64,000 nt of DNA, taken from contig NW_021167083.1 of the NCBI RefSeq assembly GCF_003711515.1, positions 1,128,481-1,192,480 on the forward strand, in the 5' to 3' direction. The stretch is from Sodiomyces alkalinus F11. Lineage: Eukaryota > Ascomycota > Sordariomycetes > Glomerellales > Plectosphaerellaceae. The notes beneath the pieces are model-generated. The model worked only from the letters and a program-made list of their open reading frames with translations. It was not told the origin of the DNA and made no database searches. Both the position numbers and the translations under genes were made by a program. Positions 1 through 11,072 of this stretch are shown here, in pieces (position 1 is the stretch's first letter; each line of letters opens with the position of its first letter).

Positions 1-279
1 AAAAGAAATCAATTGCGTACAGAGCAAGTCGCGGTTCCGTTTCCATGCCTGAGGAGTGTGGCGTAGTGGCGCAGATGAGGCTGAACGCATCGGATTAGTA
101 ATTACCTTACAAGTGTTCGGCTCCATGCCTTACCTAATACTATCTTTTGTGTGCCAGCCACTGTGCCAGTGTAGGTGTAGGTACGTATCCCCACCAAAGG
201 CATCACTGCGCTTGAGGAGGGACAACCAACACTGAATTTGTCCCTCTCGCAAGCACTCCCCCAGGAATAGCTATTCGAC

Positions 280-2310
280 ATGGACATCACTCAATTCATC
301 GTTTCGAAACGGGACGCCGCCCTCCTATACGGTGACTATTCCACCTACCAAGCGCAACTCGGAAAGAAGCTTTTGAAGGCTCGGAAGAGGCTTGGTATTG
401 CCACAAAGAATCGCGGCAAGTACCAGAAGAAGGACCAGTTCAGTGCTGAAGATGTTGGGCAGAATCACGAGTACGTCAACGAAAAACTACACTCCAGTCG
501 ATAAGACGTCAGGTGCTAACTGATTTTTGCTTTCGACAGATATGCCCATCTTATTCTCCTCACGAGCGAGCGTGCCTGGGCCAATGCCATGAGCATGAGG
601 GCCGCCCACACTGCTGATACCAAGGGAATCAACTCTCGAACTCGAAAGCATATTGTTTCCCGTCTTGATAAAGCTGCTCGATTGGCCGAATCTCTTGCCG
701 TGCTTCTGGCCCAGCCGGAATCTGGTGCGACTCGTAACGACAGGCTAGAGTCGCAAGCCTATGCTGCCCTCATCAGGGGCGCCGCTCTGTTCGAGAAGCA
801 AAGCTGGGAGCCTTGCGTCGAGTCCTATGCTGTTGCGCGCATCGTCTATAGCGCCCTCGCCACCGCCACGGCGAGCGACATGTTCAAGGACCTCTTATCC
901 GAGACCATCGACCCTTCCATTCGCTACGCTGCCTATCAGCTTAAGACGCCCCGCACCGTGCCTGTTGCCACAATTGCCAGGAAGGCCTTCCCTCAATCTG
1001 ACGAATGGATCGTACAGCAGGTAAACGAGCTTGATGCCCGTGCTTTGGGCCAAGGCGATGCCCAGTCCCGACAAGACGCTGCAGAAGAAAGCGTCCCCAG
1101 GACGCTGACCTGGCGCTCCCGTGAGGTCAAAATCGAAGATGCCGCCATCGCACTTGCCTGGGGTCGGGTCCAGCAGGCGAAGGGACGCCTGGTTGAGCAG
1201 CTTTCCTCCCTTGCCGATGCCAAACTTAAGAAGGTGGCTAGTGCCTACGATTCGATTCTCACCGCGACCCAGGATGCCGTGGATGCAACTAAGAATGCTA
1301 TCGAGGAGCTCCGCGGCGAAGGCGTATCACAGAGCGATTCTCGGATGCAGAGCCTGCAGGTTACCCGAACAGCTGTCAACTACGAGATGATCAGTTGGCG
1401 AATTGGGAGGAACCGCGTTCTCACGGGTGATCGGGACGGAGCTGTCGAGAACTACGAGAAATTGTCGGGTAAGAAAACCAAGAAGGAGCCCTCGGCGGCC
1501 AAGAGAAGCAGGGAAGAGAGGCCGCGGTACAAAGCAGGCAAGTTGCGGGAGTTGGTTGCACTCTACGAAGGTATCCTGCAGAGTGTCGAGTCGGTCAAGG
1601 AACTTCCTGGTGTTGCGGCCGATGAACCTCTTACCCAGTGGTTGCATGCCATAACGTCCTACTTCCAAGCCCTCAAGTAAGTCGAATACACCCGACAGAC
1701 CTTTGTCCTCCCTCTCCCCGGCTTTGGCCCCCCCCTCTCTCACCCCTCAGCACTGACACATTTATCCAGGGTTCTTGCCATTGCCCGCTCCCACGATATC
1801 ATCGGCAACACCACCAATGCCCTGGCACTCATCAACCACGCCCACGACTTGGCTCAGACAGCCGCGCCCGTCCTCTCCCAAGCCCCGCAGCCACCAGCCG
1901 GCTCGCCACGCAACATCCAACCGACGGCCGAGGACGCAGACTTCCTCAAGACCTTCCTCTCCGGCCAGGTCTTGCGTTTCCGCGCACTGGTCCACATGGA
2001 GAACCTGCAAAAGAAGGCCGAGGAAGAGTACGCTGCGCAAGGCCCACGCGCGCCGCTCATCGAGCGTCTCCACGAGTATCCCATCGGCCCCGTCGACCTC
2101 ACCAACCTCGTGGAAATGCCACCGAAAGTCGCTCCCATCCCCGTCAAGCCCATCTTCCTCGACATTGCTTGGAACTACATCCAGTACCCCGAATTCGACG
2201 AGCCGGCGAAGCCCGCGGCAGAAGCGAAGAAGGAGGCCGAGGCCGAGTCGGCCGAGTCGGCCGAGGCCGAAAAGTCTCGGAAGAAGGGCTGGTTCGGATT
2301 TGGGAGGTAG
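280..2310 (+). CDS. SRP68: Signal recognition particle subunit SRP68
   Basis: SRP68 is a protein subunit of the cytoplasmic signal recognition particle. With SRP72 it binds 7SL RNA and supports co-translational targeting to the ER. Exons by frame and splice sites: 280-470, 540-1676, 1770-2310, giving 622 residues, near the family's usual length. The N-terminus has the family signature of an LLYGDYSTY block followed by KARKRLGIATKNRGKY, the start of the RNA-binding helical region. Intron 1 (69 nt) has donor GTACGT and a CTAAC branch; intron 2 (93 nt) has donor GTAAGT. Joining them restores a continuous helical TPR-like protein. The C-terminus is an Ala/Glu-rich linker ending in a basic-aromatic RKKGWFGFGR tail. 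ATG 280 is the first in-frame ATG and fits the family start. The family call is firm; exon ends are well supported. Confidence 0.93.
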
Positions 2311-5300
2311 ATCAGATGACGTGGTGGTTGCATTCATGAGTCTCACCGGCTCCTTCTTGTCATGCCTTGCTGCTCCTTGCTTCTGTGCATGGCGAAAACA
2401 TCTGCTACCTCAACAGGGGAAAGTTAACCGCAGAGATGATCATAGATTGAGACTATGAAATGAGAAGAGAAAAAATGACAGCATATGACAATCAACGACT
2501 TGGTCACTTGTTCGGACCAGATTCACGTTCCGTGCTGGGCAATACTCTGAATTTAACGACATGTTGAAGTCAAGCTCTAGATCAAGCGCTCCCCGTAAGG
2601 CCCTGAATAACATACGTAGGTTTCCCTCTCGTTCCATCTTAATGTTATCCATGTCTCATTACGATATATGGAGTAGGATAGGCACAAAAGTTTTATCTTA
2701 GAAAGGATAAGGTAGGGAGAAGGGGAGGATTTGACAGGTACTTCGTATGTATCTCTTTGTAAGGTAGGTAGGTAGTAGGTAGGTAGATATCAACCTCCAT
2801 AAGGCAAGATAGTAGTTACCTAGGTAGGTAGTGAAGGATCCATTGCGTTAGTGATAGGCGACTCAGTCCGGTCGGGACTGTCCTTGCCAACTTCTGGACA
2901 GGAAATGGCAATTCGCGGCTATGCAGGACTTGTGAGAATCCGGTTGCCTTGATGTCCAGGTCATGATAAAACTCGGGGCGACTCGAGAAAAGACAATCAA
3001 AGAAGAAAAGGGAAGGGGGGCAAAAGAAACCTGGAAATGCGGGATACGGACACGGGTAAAGCCTCTTTTTTTTTTTTTTTTTTTTTTTTTTCCTCCTCCC
3101 AAAGAAAGCAAGCATCCAAAGGTCTTTTTAATGGCCGGCCAACTTAAGAGTGCAAGACGACGGATCCGGCGATATCAAGCCACCTCCCACACCGGTCCCG
3201 ATCCTACGGGGCCGCCTGTACTCCGTATGTACACGTGTACGGATACATCCGGGCCCCAGGCTCTCGGTAAGCAAGGAGAGACTACGTAATGTTAGTTCAA
3301 CGACTTTGTTGTCTTCCGAGAGGTTCTCTGGTAGGAGCCCGGATGAAGCGTCGGGCCATTATTAATTAAAAGAGAAAGCCAGACCTGGGGGTTTGGAGAA
3401 GGGGGGGGGGGGAAGCACTGTTGATGGCGATCGGGGGATAATGGGATCAACCATGCAGGTTCACAGGAACGTATTCCCACGGCAATCATTCGTCGCAAGA
3501 CTTGTCCTCTGGCGATTATGACCACACTTTAGAAGCATTGGATGTGTGTCTCCGTATTCACAATCCAGAGTGCCGCCCTCGGGTAGGTCCGTGTCAAAGG
3601 TGGAGCAAATGCTGTCGGACTGGTCGAGTTTCTGCAAGCGCGGGGGATCGCTGGGACTTGACCATCATGAACTGGAAGCGGGCCGAGGCCTAGAAGTCGT
3701 GTTCATCGGTTGGGGGTTGATGAAAAGTTCTCTACTCGGACGGGAAGGCCGAGGTACCTTTTGCGCGAAGTGTAAAATTTTGTAATTTCGTGGTCTTGTA
3801 TCCGTCTGCGTCGTTCCTTTTTCTCTGGCCTCGATGTCTTGGAGTTGGCTAAAGCGACCTCACTAGCAGGAACTAATAACTGCCAGAGGGAGGTTTCGCC
3901 CGAATCTCATACCCACTCATCTAATTTTGTCTTGTGAAACGTGTGTCTGCGATATATGCCGAAAGGTCTCGACCTGGCGCACTTGTGGGGAGCCGTGGCT
4001 AGTTTTTCTTTCTTCTTTTTCCTTTATTATTTTCCTTTTCCCGGATAATGACTACATACGAATAGTATTGGACCGGGGAATCTCAAAATCTGTGTGATCC
4101 GTGCCTCTGCACTAGATGCGAGTGCCCCTCCGGTTCTCCGGTCCGGACTGCATCCGATAGTCCAACAAACAGATTATCAAGTCTTGTCCTCATCTTCCGC
4201 GCAGAGTGCATCGGCTGGTGGCATGAACGGCGGCATGAACGGCACCGGCGAAGCCGTCAAGATGTAGGTCGATGCAGGAGTAGATGGTATCTGCAGGACA
4301 AAAGGGGTTTCATACATGACATTATGGAACCATTTGGGACACGTTAGATTCCAAACACATCATTCAACCCTCGACAAGCCATCTAATGACCGTAGATTTT
4401 TCCCACGTATTAGACGCGCAATAAAAAACCAGAGAAGCAAAATGTGAAAAGGGCACTCTAACCACTCCGTACTTCGTATAGCGGGATGTCCGGTTGATTC
4501 CCTAGAGGGACGCCGGTATCAGTTACGAAGGCAGACAAAAGCTTCGATACTCGGAGAAATAATTACTGTTCTTTCAGTTACAGAGCTCGGTAGCCAATCA
4601 GTCCGTTGCATGCGATTTTGATTGCACCTCCACCTAATGCAGGTCCGGTTCGCAATCGTCAGATCGGTTTAGGGACATGACTCTCCGAATGCCGGGATTG
4701 GAAAGGAGTGTCTCCTATGAGATGTGGTCGTGGACGGATAGGGAAAGGATGCATCCGCGCCAGGAACGCCGCCTGGAACTACCATCTAGGAATGCACCGC
4801 TTCTTTTCTTTTTCCAATTGATTGACTGGCTGTGGAGTCGTTGACGGTTGCAGATTCCAACACACCTAATACCTATCTTACCCGTACTCCATAGCCGTAA
4901 TACGCTATGGCCCTCCGTGGGTTGGTGGCAGGTTTACGGAGGACTTTGAATTGGATCTTCGGTGTGTGTACAGTGAGTGATCAAGCGGAGATGGCAATAG
5001 AGCGAGCAAGCGTTTGATATACCTTAAGGCAAGAAGCTTGAACTAAGAAGTATTACCTTATGCATACTAGCTTTTGTCGGTTAACTACCTACCTAAATAT
5101 GATTTTCATTCCGAGGTTGGACAAAACGGTGGCTTGCCCTGTATCGGTTGCGTCACTACTCCGTCGGAGGTTGTTGAGTTGAGCTACGGAAAGAGAGAGC
5201 TTGGGCCATGCATAAGGTACTGTGTACTCGGATTGAAGACGGGAACTTGAATGACAGAATGGAATGGCCGTCATTTGAACTTTCCCGAAGGTCACGACCA

Positions 5301-7190
5301 CTGCGAACCTGGCATGTCGCACGCGTGAAAAGCATATAATACATACAGATTCCAAAGCCATCAGCACTGGATTTTCTCAACCACACAACCGCAACCCCCC
5401 ATTCCGTCCCCTTCGTATTCATTTCAGTAGGCACCGCCGGATGTTTCAGACGTCGATGTGATGGGAAAAACATTCACACTTGTCTTTGGCCCAGTGTCAT
5501 GATTCAGGACTCCACTACGTGGGACAGAGGACGTAGTATTAGTGTATATACAGGCCGGCTGCTGACCACAAGCCTCCAAACGCAAGTCAGACGTTCTAGT
5601 TTATCCATTGCTTGTTGATTGGTTTGGGTGGTAAAACTCGGCGCGGAATGAGAGGAGTGCTGGTGCCTTCTTTTTCCTTCTCTTATTTCTTCGGTGTTTG
5701 GTTCGCCGGAAATACGGCAAAAGCAAAGCAAACGGATATCAAAAAAATAGAAGAAAAAAAAGAAGAAGAAAAAGGCAAAAGCGTCGAGTTGCGGCTAAAT
5801 ATCATGTTGATCGCACTCACTCTGAAATCCAAGAGAGGAAACACTGGAACTTATTTATCCCTTATTCATAAGCAACCGCTGTACTTCGTACTACCGTTGA
5901 CAGCTGCTTGCTCCGTTTCTGTGTGGCCCCCTCTGCGGAATGCATGTATTGGTTCATTTTGTCCGCGATGATCCCCGTATTTCAATTTTTTCTTCTTCTT
6001 ATTCCTCGGCTTATTAGTCCCTTTCTGAAGAGGAAGCGTGACTTCCATTCAGTCTCACATGCCTGCCTCTTCAAAGGCACACAAATCAGCTGTATTATTC
6101 TCTTTTGCCTTGGGCAGCCACAAGTTCTGTCTACCTAGGTACCTTAGCTTTTGGAAGCTCGCCACGAAAAAGCACTACCGAGAATCCGTGCCCCATAAGG
6201 TACAGAGTACAGCAGTACTTCGTAATACTTAAGGTTGGGTAGCCCACGTCACTCACCTCGGAGAACGCACCAATTTAATCATTCAAGTTTGATTCGAGCC
6301 ACAAAAGCCACGGAGACCCACTATCATGCCCACCAGCCCCTGCCTGTCTGCACATTGTAGGCAACATCCCAGCAGCCTTTCGCGGTCCCCGCCTCTGCTC
6401 CGTCAGAATGGAACCCATCGGCCAGATCTCATCCTCCCCCCCCATCCCCAAACTATCTCTTTTCTGGCCCTAGTGACAATTCCAGCCGCAACCCGGAATC
6501 CTACACCTACCGGATAACCCAACGAGCGTCTCATTCTGTTTTCGAGTTTGGCCACCCCTCCACCTCCGACTCCATCTCTTATCCGTCTATCAACTACGTG
6601 TAGAGAAGGCCCATCAATCCAAGCTTTAACCTTTCCAGCTGCCTCTTAACAACCAAACAACCAAACAACCAACCCCTGCGCTACGCCGTGTGCTGTGCGG
6701 TGCATGTAGCGTGAAGGAAGCAATACCTGCTGGTCAAACTGGCCCTGTTTGGCTTGGCCGCCACCCATCCAACTGTCAAAGCTGCCTACACTTATTCTTA
6801 CTATTCTTTCTGTTCTCATCCCTATTTACCCTTCCTCTTCTTCCTGAACACCGTCAACATATCATACGAACTATCACCTTTGCGCTTACACTTCCCATAC
6901 TGCCATTTCTTGTGGCTGATTGGATCCTCTCTCTTGTTGTCAGCTTTCGATGACGGCCTCCTTTTGCCTACCTGGCAAAGTGTGACCCCACTGCCCTTTC
7001 AAATCGGACGAGGCAGAGGAGGTTGCCTCATCCTGTCTTTGTGTCCTTCCAAACTCCCAGCGTTTACTTCGACAGCCTCCCACGAAAATTATCGACAAGG
7101 CGCAAGGTACTGCTCCACGGCAGTGCCTTTTTGTCGCATGCACAACAAGTGAAGAGATAATTGCATTCCAAGCGCACGCAGCACCATACC
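2311..7190. other. Long gene-free region with microsatellite, poly-T and GTAC motifs
   Basis: About 4.9 kb without a supportable coding gene. Short ORFs here have no recognisable protein features and unlike codon use. Visible content: a GGTA-type microsatellite around 2762-2830, a run of 26 T at 3066-3091, an A-rich tract around 5745-5780, and scattered intergenic motifs (3227-3255, 4465-4482, 5881-5896, 6130-6150, 6199-6232). From about 6300 to 7190 the sequence turns C/T-rich on the + strand, typical of a fungal promoter and 5' leader, and probably belongs to the SYLF gene. A non-coding RNA cannot be excluded. Confidence 0.6.
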
Positions 7191-9489
7191 ATGCAGCGCG
7201 TCTCTGCCCTCCTCCCTTCTCGGGATAAAAGGAAATCTCATACTAGCACGGCGACCAAGTCATCCCTCGAAAGATTATTCGGCGCTTCCGAAAAACGGCG
7301 ATCAGCTCATCTTAACAGACTCTCCACAGCCCCCTCCATTGTCCGCGAAGATTATTGGCCTGCGACGCTCGACAGAGAATGCGATCGCGCCGCCAGGATC
7401 CTCAAGTCCTTCTCCAGTACGGCAGTGCAGTCCCTTGCTCCTCCAAGACGTTTTCTCGTTCCTCGTTCCCTGCTGACCATATTTCTTTCCACCCACAGCT
7501 GATGGCTACCTCGCTCCTCTGCACGATGATGACGAACACCACGACCACCGAACTTCTTCCGCTCCCTCCGAACCGCAAACGCCCATTCAAGTCTTCAAAC
7601 GAATTCCTCGGAAAATCATTCAAAATGCGGCTGGAATTGCCATCTTCACTTGCATGCGGTCAGGCCTTTGGATGACAGGCTCGGGAGGATCGGGCATTCT
7701 GATCTCCCGGAAAGCGGATGGAACATGGTCTCCCCCCTCAGGCATTCTGCTACATACCCCAACGTTGAGTTTCATCATTGGCGTGGACGTTTACGACTGT
7801 GTCTTGGTCGTCAACAACATGACGTCTCTGGAGACCCTCATTACGAGGCCTAGTGTTACGCTGGGCGAAGACATCGGCCTCACCAAAGGGCCGCTCATTC
7901 CGCTTGATTCGACCGACGAAAGCTTGCAATGGAGAGAACTGGACAACAGTGTCTTGACTTATCTCAAAGCCAGGGGTCAATCTCGGAATGTTAATCTCCA
8001 CGGCTGTATCTTGACCGAGAGGGGCAATGAGAACGAACGGTTCTACCAGAGCAGCGTAACCCCCGCGCAGATAGCTGCCGGGAACGTGTCAAGGCGCGTC
8101 GACGAAACCCGACCGCTATCCGAGGTCATCAAGATGGCCGAAGGAAGGATTGATGCCGACATGGCCGTTATCAACAAACTCGCTACGCAACCCAGTCCCG
8201 GGGACGCCATGATCGCAACACCACGCGAGTCTCCCTCGTCGCCCGTCTTTTCTACCTTTGGCGTCCCGAGCTCCGATGATCCCGATCCTTTCGGTATCCT
8301 CGCTCTGGAGATGGCGGGCCTGGAGATTCGAGAAGCCGGAACCCGTCATAGGCCATGCGACCGCCACTTCGAATATGTCCCAAGTCCTTCGAGTCCCGCT
8401 TTCTCCCGATTCAGCCGGCAGAGCGAGACTAATGTGACGGAGAGCAACCGAGCCAGCTATATGTCGGGTAGGACGGAGAGGACCAAGATGTCGGATGCAT
8501 GTACGCAGACCGAAAAGAATCAGACGCCGAGCACAACGCCGAATCTAAGCCACAGTGAAGATGGCATGGACGAACAGACCGAAAGTGAGAAGGCCGGATG
8601 TAAGGACTCGAAGGAGCGGGAACAACGGGAGGAGCGGAACCAGCGGGGCGAGGTTGAAGAAGAAGTGGATTACACCAAGGTTGACCTCACGCCACTAAGG
8701 CACCTGAGCGGTAGTTACTCGCCCCGCAGCGTCGTTGTAACAGACGGCACCGCGAGTGCGGATGGGCACTCACGAACGGATGCCAGCATATTCGACGACG
8801 CTGCCACAAAGGCATCGAGTGTTTACGAGAAGGAAGACGACGATTCACGCGACTCAAACGGCAACGATGACGATGCCGACGATGAAGATGAAGATGAAGA
8901 GATGGATGATGACGACGAGGAACCCGTCATCTTGGAGGTGGCGTCGGTGCAACCGGCTGCGCGGACTGCCGTGGTTGCTTCTCCGATAAACGTAAGAGGG
9001 GCATTGGTGAACATCCCGAAGCGGATAGCCCCGCCCCTTCCTACAAGAAGCCCAGCTCGGATGTCTCGCGCCAGCAAGAGCGATCTGGCGAACGATGATC
9101 ACGTCCCTATCGCTACGCAGACGGACTTGGAGCCACCGCCCCAGAAGCCTTCCGACGAGATGACGACTGACGAGCCAGAAAGGATCCCCGTTGTCTCCGA
9201 ACCATCATCGCCAGGGAAAGCGAGAGAGGCCGTGGCCATGTCGAGCGAAGGCAAGCATTCAGATAAAGAGGCCGCCAAGGAAGAGGAGACGACCCTAACG
9301 ATGGAAGCTTGCCCGGACGCTTCGGCCAACCCGAGTCATCTCACACCCGTCGTGTTTCCACCTCGGGACACATCGGAGACTCTGGTTCCACCAGAGAGGA
9401 GCGCGAGGAGACACTCAAAGGCGGACTTTAGCGCAAATCCCACAGCGGAAACCAAGTCCATGTCGCCTAGGCCTGTTTCTGTGGCTTGA
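7191..9489 (+). CDS. SYLF (DUF500) domain protein with acidic C-terminal tail
   Basis: Exons 7191-7416 and 7499-9489 give 738 residues; the 82-nt intron has donor GTACGG. The join restores an N-terminal block reading ARILKSFSTDGYLAP, typical of fungal SYLF proteins. The SYLF domain (about 60-260) includes GLWMTGSGGSGIL and DGTWSPPSG. Established: SYLF domains bind phosphoinositides; relatives such as yeast Ysc84/Lsb4 and SH3YL1 act in actin and endocytosis. Unlike Ysc84, no SH3 domain is visible. The rest is low-complexity, with an Asp/Glu run around residues 518-553 and a Ser/Pro-rich end. First ATG in this frame is 7191; an upstream TTG at 7161 was not used. Likely a cytosolic membrane-associated protein; exact function unknown. 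Confidence 0.85.
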
Positions 9490-10248
9490 TCGACTCGGCG
9501 ACATATATTTTTCACCTCGCCGACCTTTTCTACTTATCGTTTTTTCCGGTCCGCTTTTCAGCTGTCGGACATTCCAGGCGACTTCTCGAGGCCTGATTTT
9601 TCACTTTTATGTTTACCGTGCATCGATCGGTATGGTTGTAACGATAGATGGCAATGAGGGAGCTTACAGGTTTGGTACCGCGGTTGCCTATGCAGGAAAG
9701 GGAATGTCATTGAACCGGAGGACAGGGCAGGGCAGGGGTATTGGCAGCGAATTATGGAAGTACGGCTCTTGACAATGATCGAGCTGACTTGACAAGATAT
9801 ACCGGACGGGGTGTTTGTGACTGGCGACAATGTATCATATAATACTTTCGTACCTTAGGAAGGAGTCGGCATGGGGGGATCTCTTGAGATGGGAACAAGG
9901 CTCGGCGCAAGAGAGGCACCATCGGGAACCATATCATGAAGAATCATGAGCAAAATGTCTTTTTCTTTTTAAATTAGGAAAAAAAGTTTCTTTTGTCTTT
10001 TTGCTTGGACGGTGTGATCTTGAACTACGCGGCGCAGGATTTCAAGGCTGAAGTGAAAGGTCGGGCAGGGTCAGAGCTCAACCTGGGCCCCGTCTACTCA
10101 GATGGTTGAACGGGGCTCGGATCCCCAAGTGGCCACATTACTCACATTACTCACTTCCACATCTCGCCGCGCTTCACACCAAACATTGGAGATTGAGACC
10201 GTTCGGGGGAGGGAACAGGAAAGAAAAATAGGGCAAAAATTCAAGGGT
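9490..10248. other. Intergenic: 3' flank of SYLF gene
   Basis: No gene seen. It starts with a T-rich stretch right after the stop codon (probable 3' UTR) and has an A/T-rich patch near 9960-10000. The part next to 10249 is the 3' flank of the tRNA, which lies on the minus strand. Confidence 0.55.
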
Positions 10249-10335
10249 CGAGGGACATCGGATTTGAGCCGATAACTTTTGGGAAGCTCCATGTCTGATC
10301 TGGAATCCAATGCGCTACCGTTGCGCCAACCCCCC
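10249..10335 (-). tRNA. tRNA-Trp (CCA), intron-containing
   Basis: Read on the minus strand, a full cloverleaf can be drawn. The acceptor stem is GGGGGGT pairing with GTCCCTC (G-U pairs tolerated). The D arm is GCGC-AACGGTA-GCGC, the anticodon loop TTCCAGA has CCA at 34-36, the variable loop is 5 nt, and the T arm is ATCGG-CTCAAAT-CCGAT. About 15 nt extra follows the anticodon loop and contains TGGA, which can pair with the anticodon TCCA, as in nuclear tRNA introns. Oddities: the T loop starts with C rather than the usual T at 54, and the base of the anticodon stem has an A-C mismatch. Probably a functional tRNA-Trp, but a decayed copy is possible. The intron ends are approximate. Confidence 0.75.
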
Positions 10336-11072
10336 AGTGATGCCGGTGATGCACTCATTCTGGTTGCTTCTGGGTTAGTTGGTGTTATCGAGGACTATCA
10401 CGGCGAATGCTAAAGGGCTCAAGAGCTTCACCCGGATGCTCCATGAAGCGCAACGGAGTGATGTGTAACCCCTACGTAGGCCCACGATGCCAGCAGGGCA
10501 ACTTTTCCTTGTCTGCCATTATCAAGTTGACTGGGCAGTCGCAGATAGGAACACGCCTCAGTGGGCAACACACCCACCCGAAAACCGGCGGTGGTGGCGG
10601 TGGCCCTGTCTGTCGGTTCAGGTTCTATCTACCTTAGCCTCAGGCTTGGCGAATGGCGTGGCTCCGACACGTCGTCTAACCAACCAATCGGCAAGGAGAG
10701 CAGACCTGTGGCTCCACCGACAAGCGCCAGGGCGGCTGAAAGCACGGACCAAGATGGGACTCCTGCTGTTGTTCCGCCATTTCGTCCTGTTCCTGTGTCA
10801 ACTCTGCGAAAGTACCAATTACGCCGCCGACCGCGTCAAAATCCGGTCAAGCACAACCTTGCCACGCCCGCGCCCACGCCCACGCCCACGCCCACGCGAC
10901 GCAGCAGGACCAGTACCAATCCGCCCGCCGGCACCCCGACGCCAACCCCAACGAACAATCGCAACTTTGACTTTGCAACTCTCCAGCCACCAACCGTCGC
11001 GTCTGCCAGGTCTCCGAGGACCCCAGGCACAGGCAAAGGCACAGCAAAGGCAGAGGCACGAGAACACCGAAG
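10336..11072. other. Intergenic: probable ARP9 promoter and leader
   Basis: No convincing gene. The long overlapping ORFs here (10487-11370) come from GC-rich, repeat-like DNA such as the CCCACG tandem near 10868-10892, and they run into the ARP9 frame. The part close to 11073 is probably the 5' leader of ARP9. Confidence 0.55.

Noticed and set aside
2762..2830. Possible telomere-like or CRISPR-like repeat
   Set aside because: It is a simple GGTA microsatellite without spacers and without TTAGGG units.
6690..7152. Hydrophobic Phe/Leu-rich ORFs before the SYLF gene
   Set aside because: They lie in C/T-rich leader DNA, which always reads as Phe/Leu/Ser/Pro; no ortholog-like pattern.
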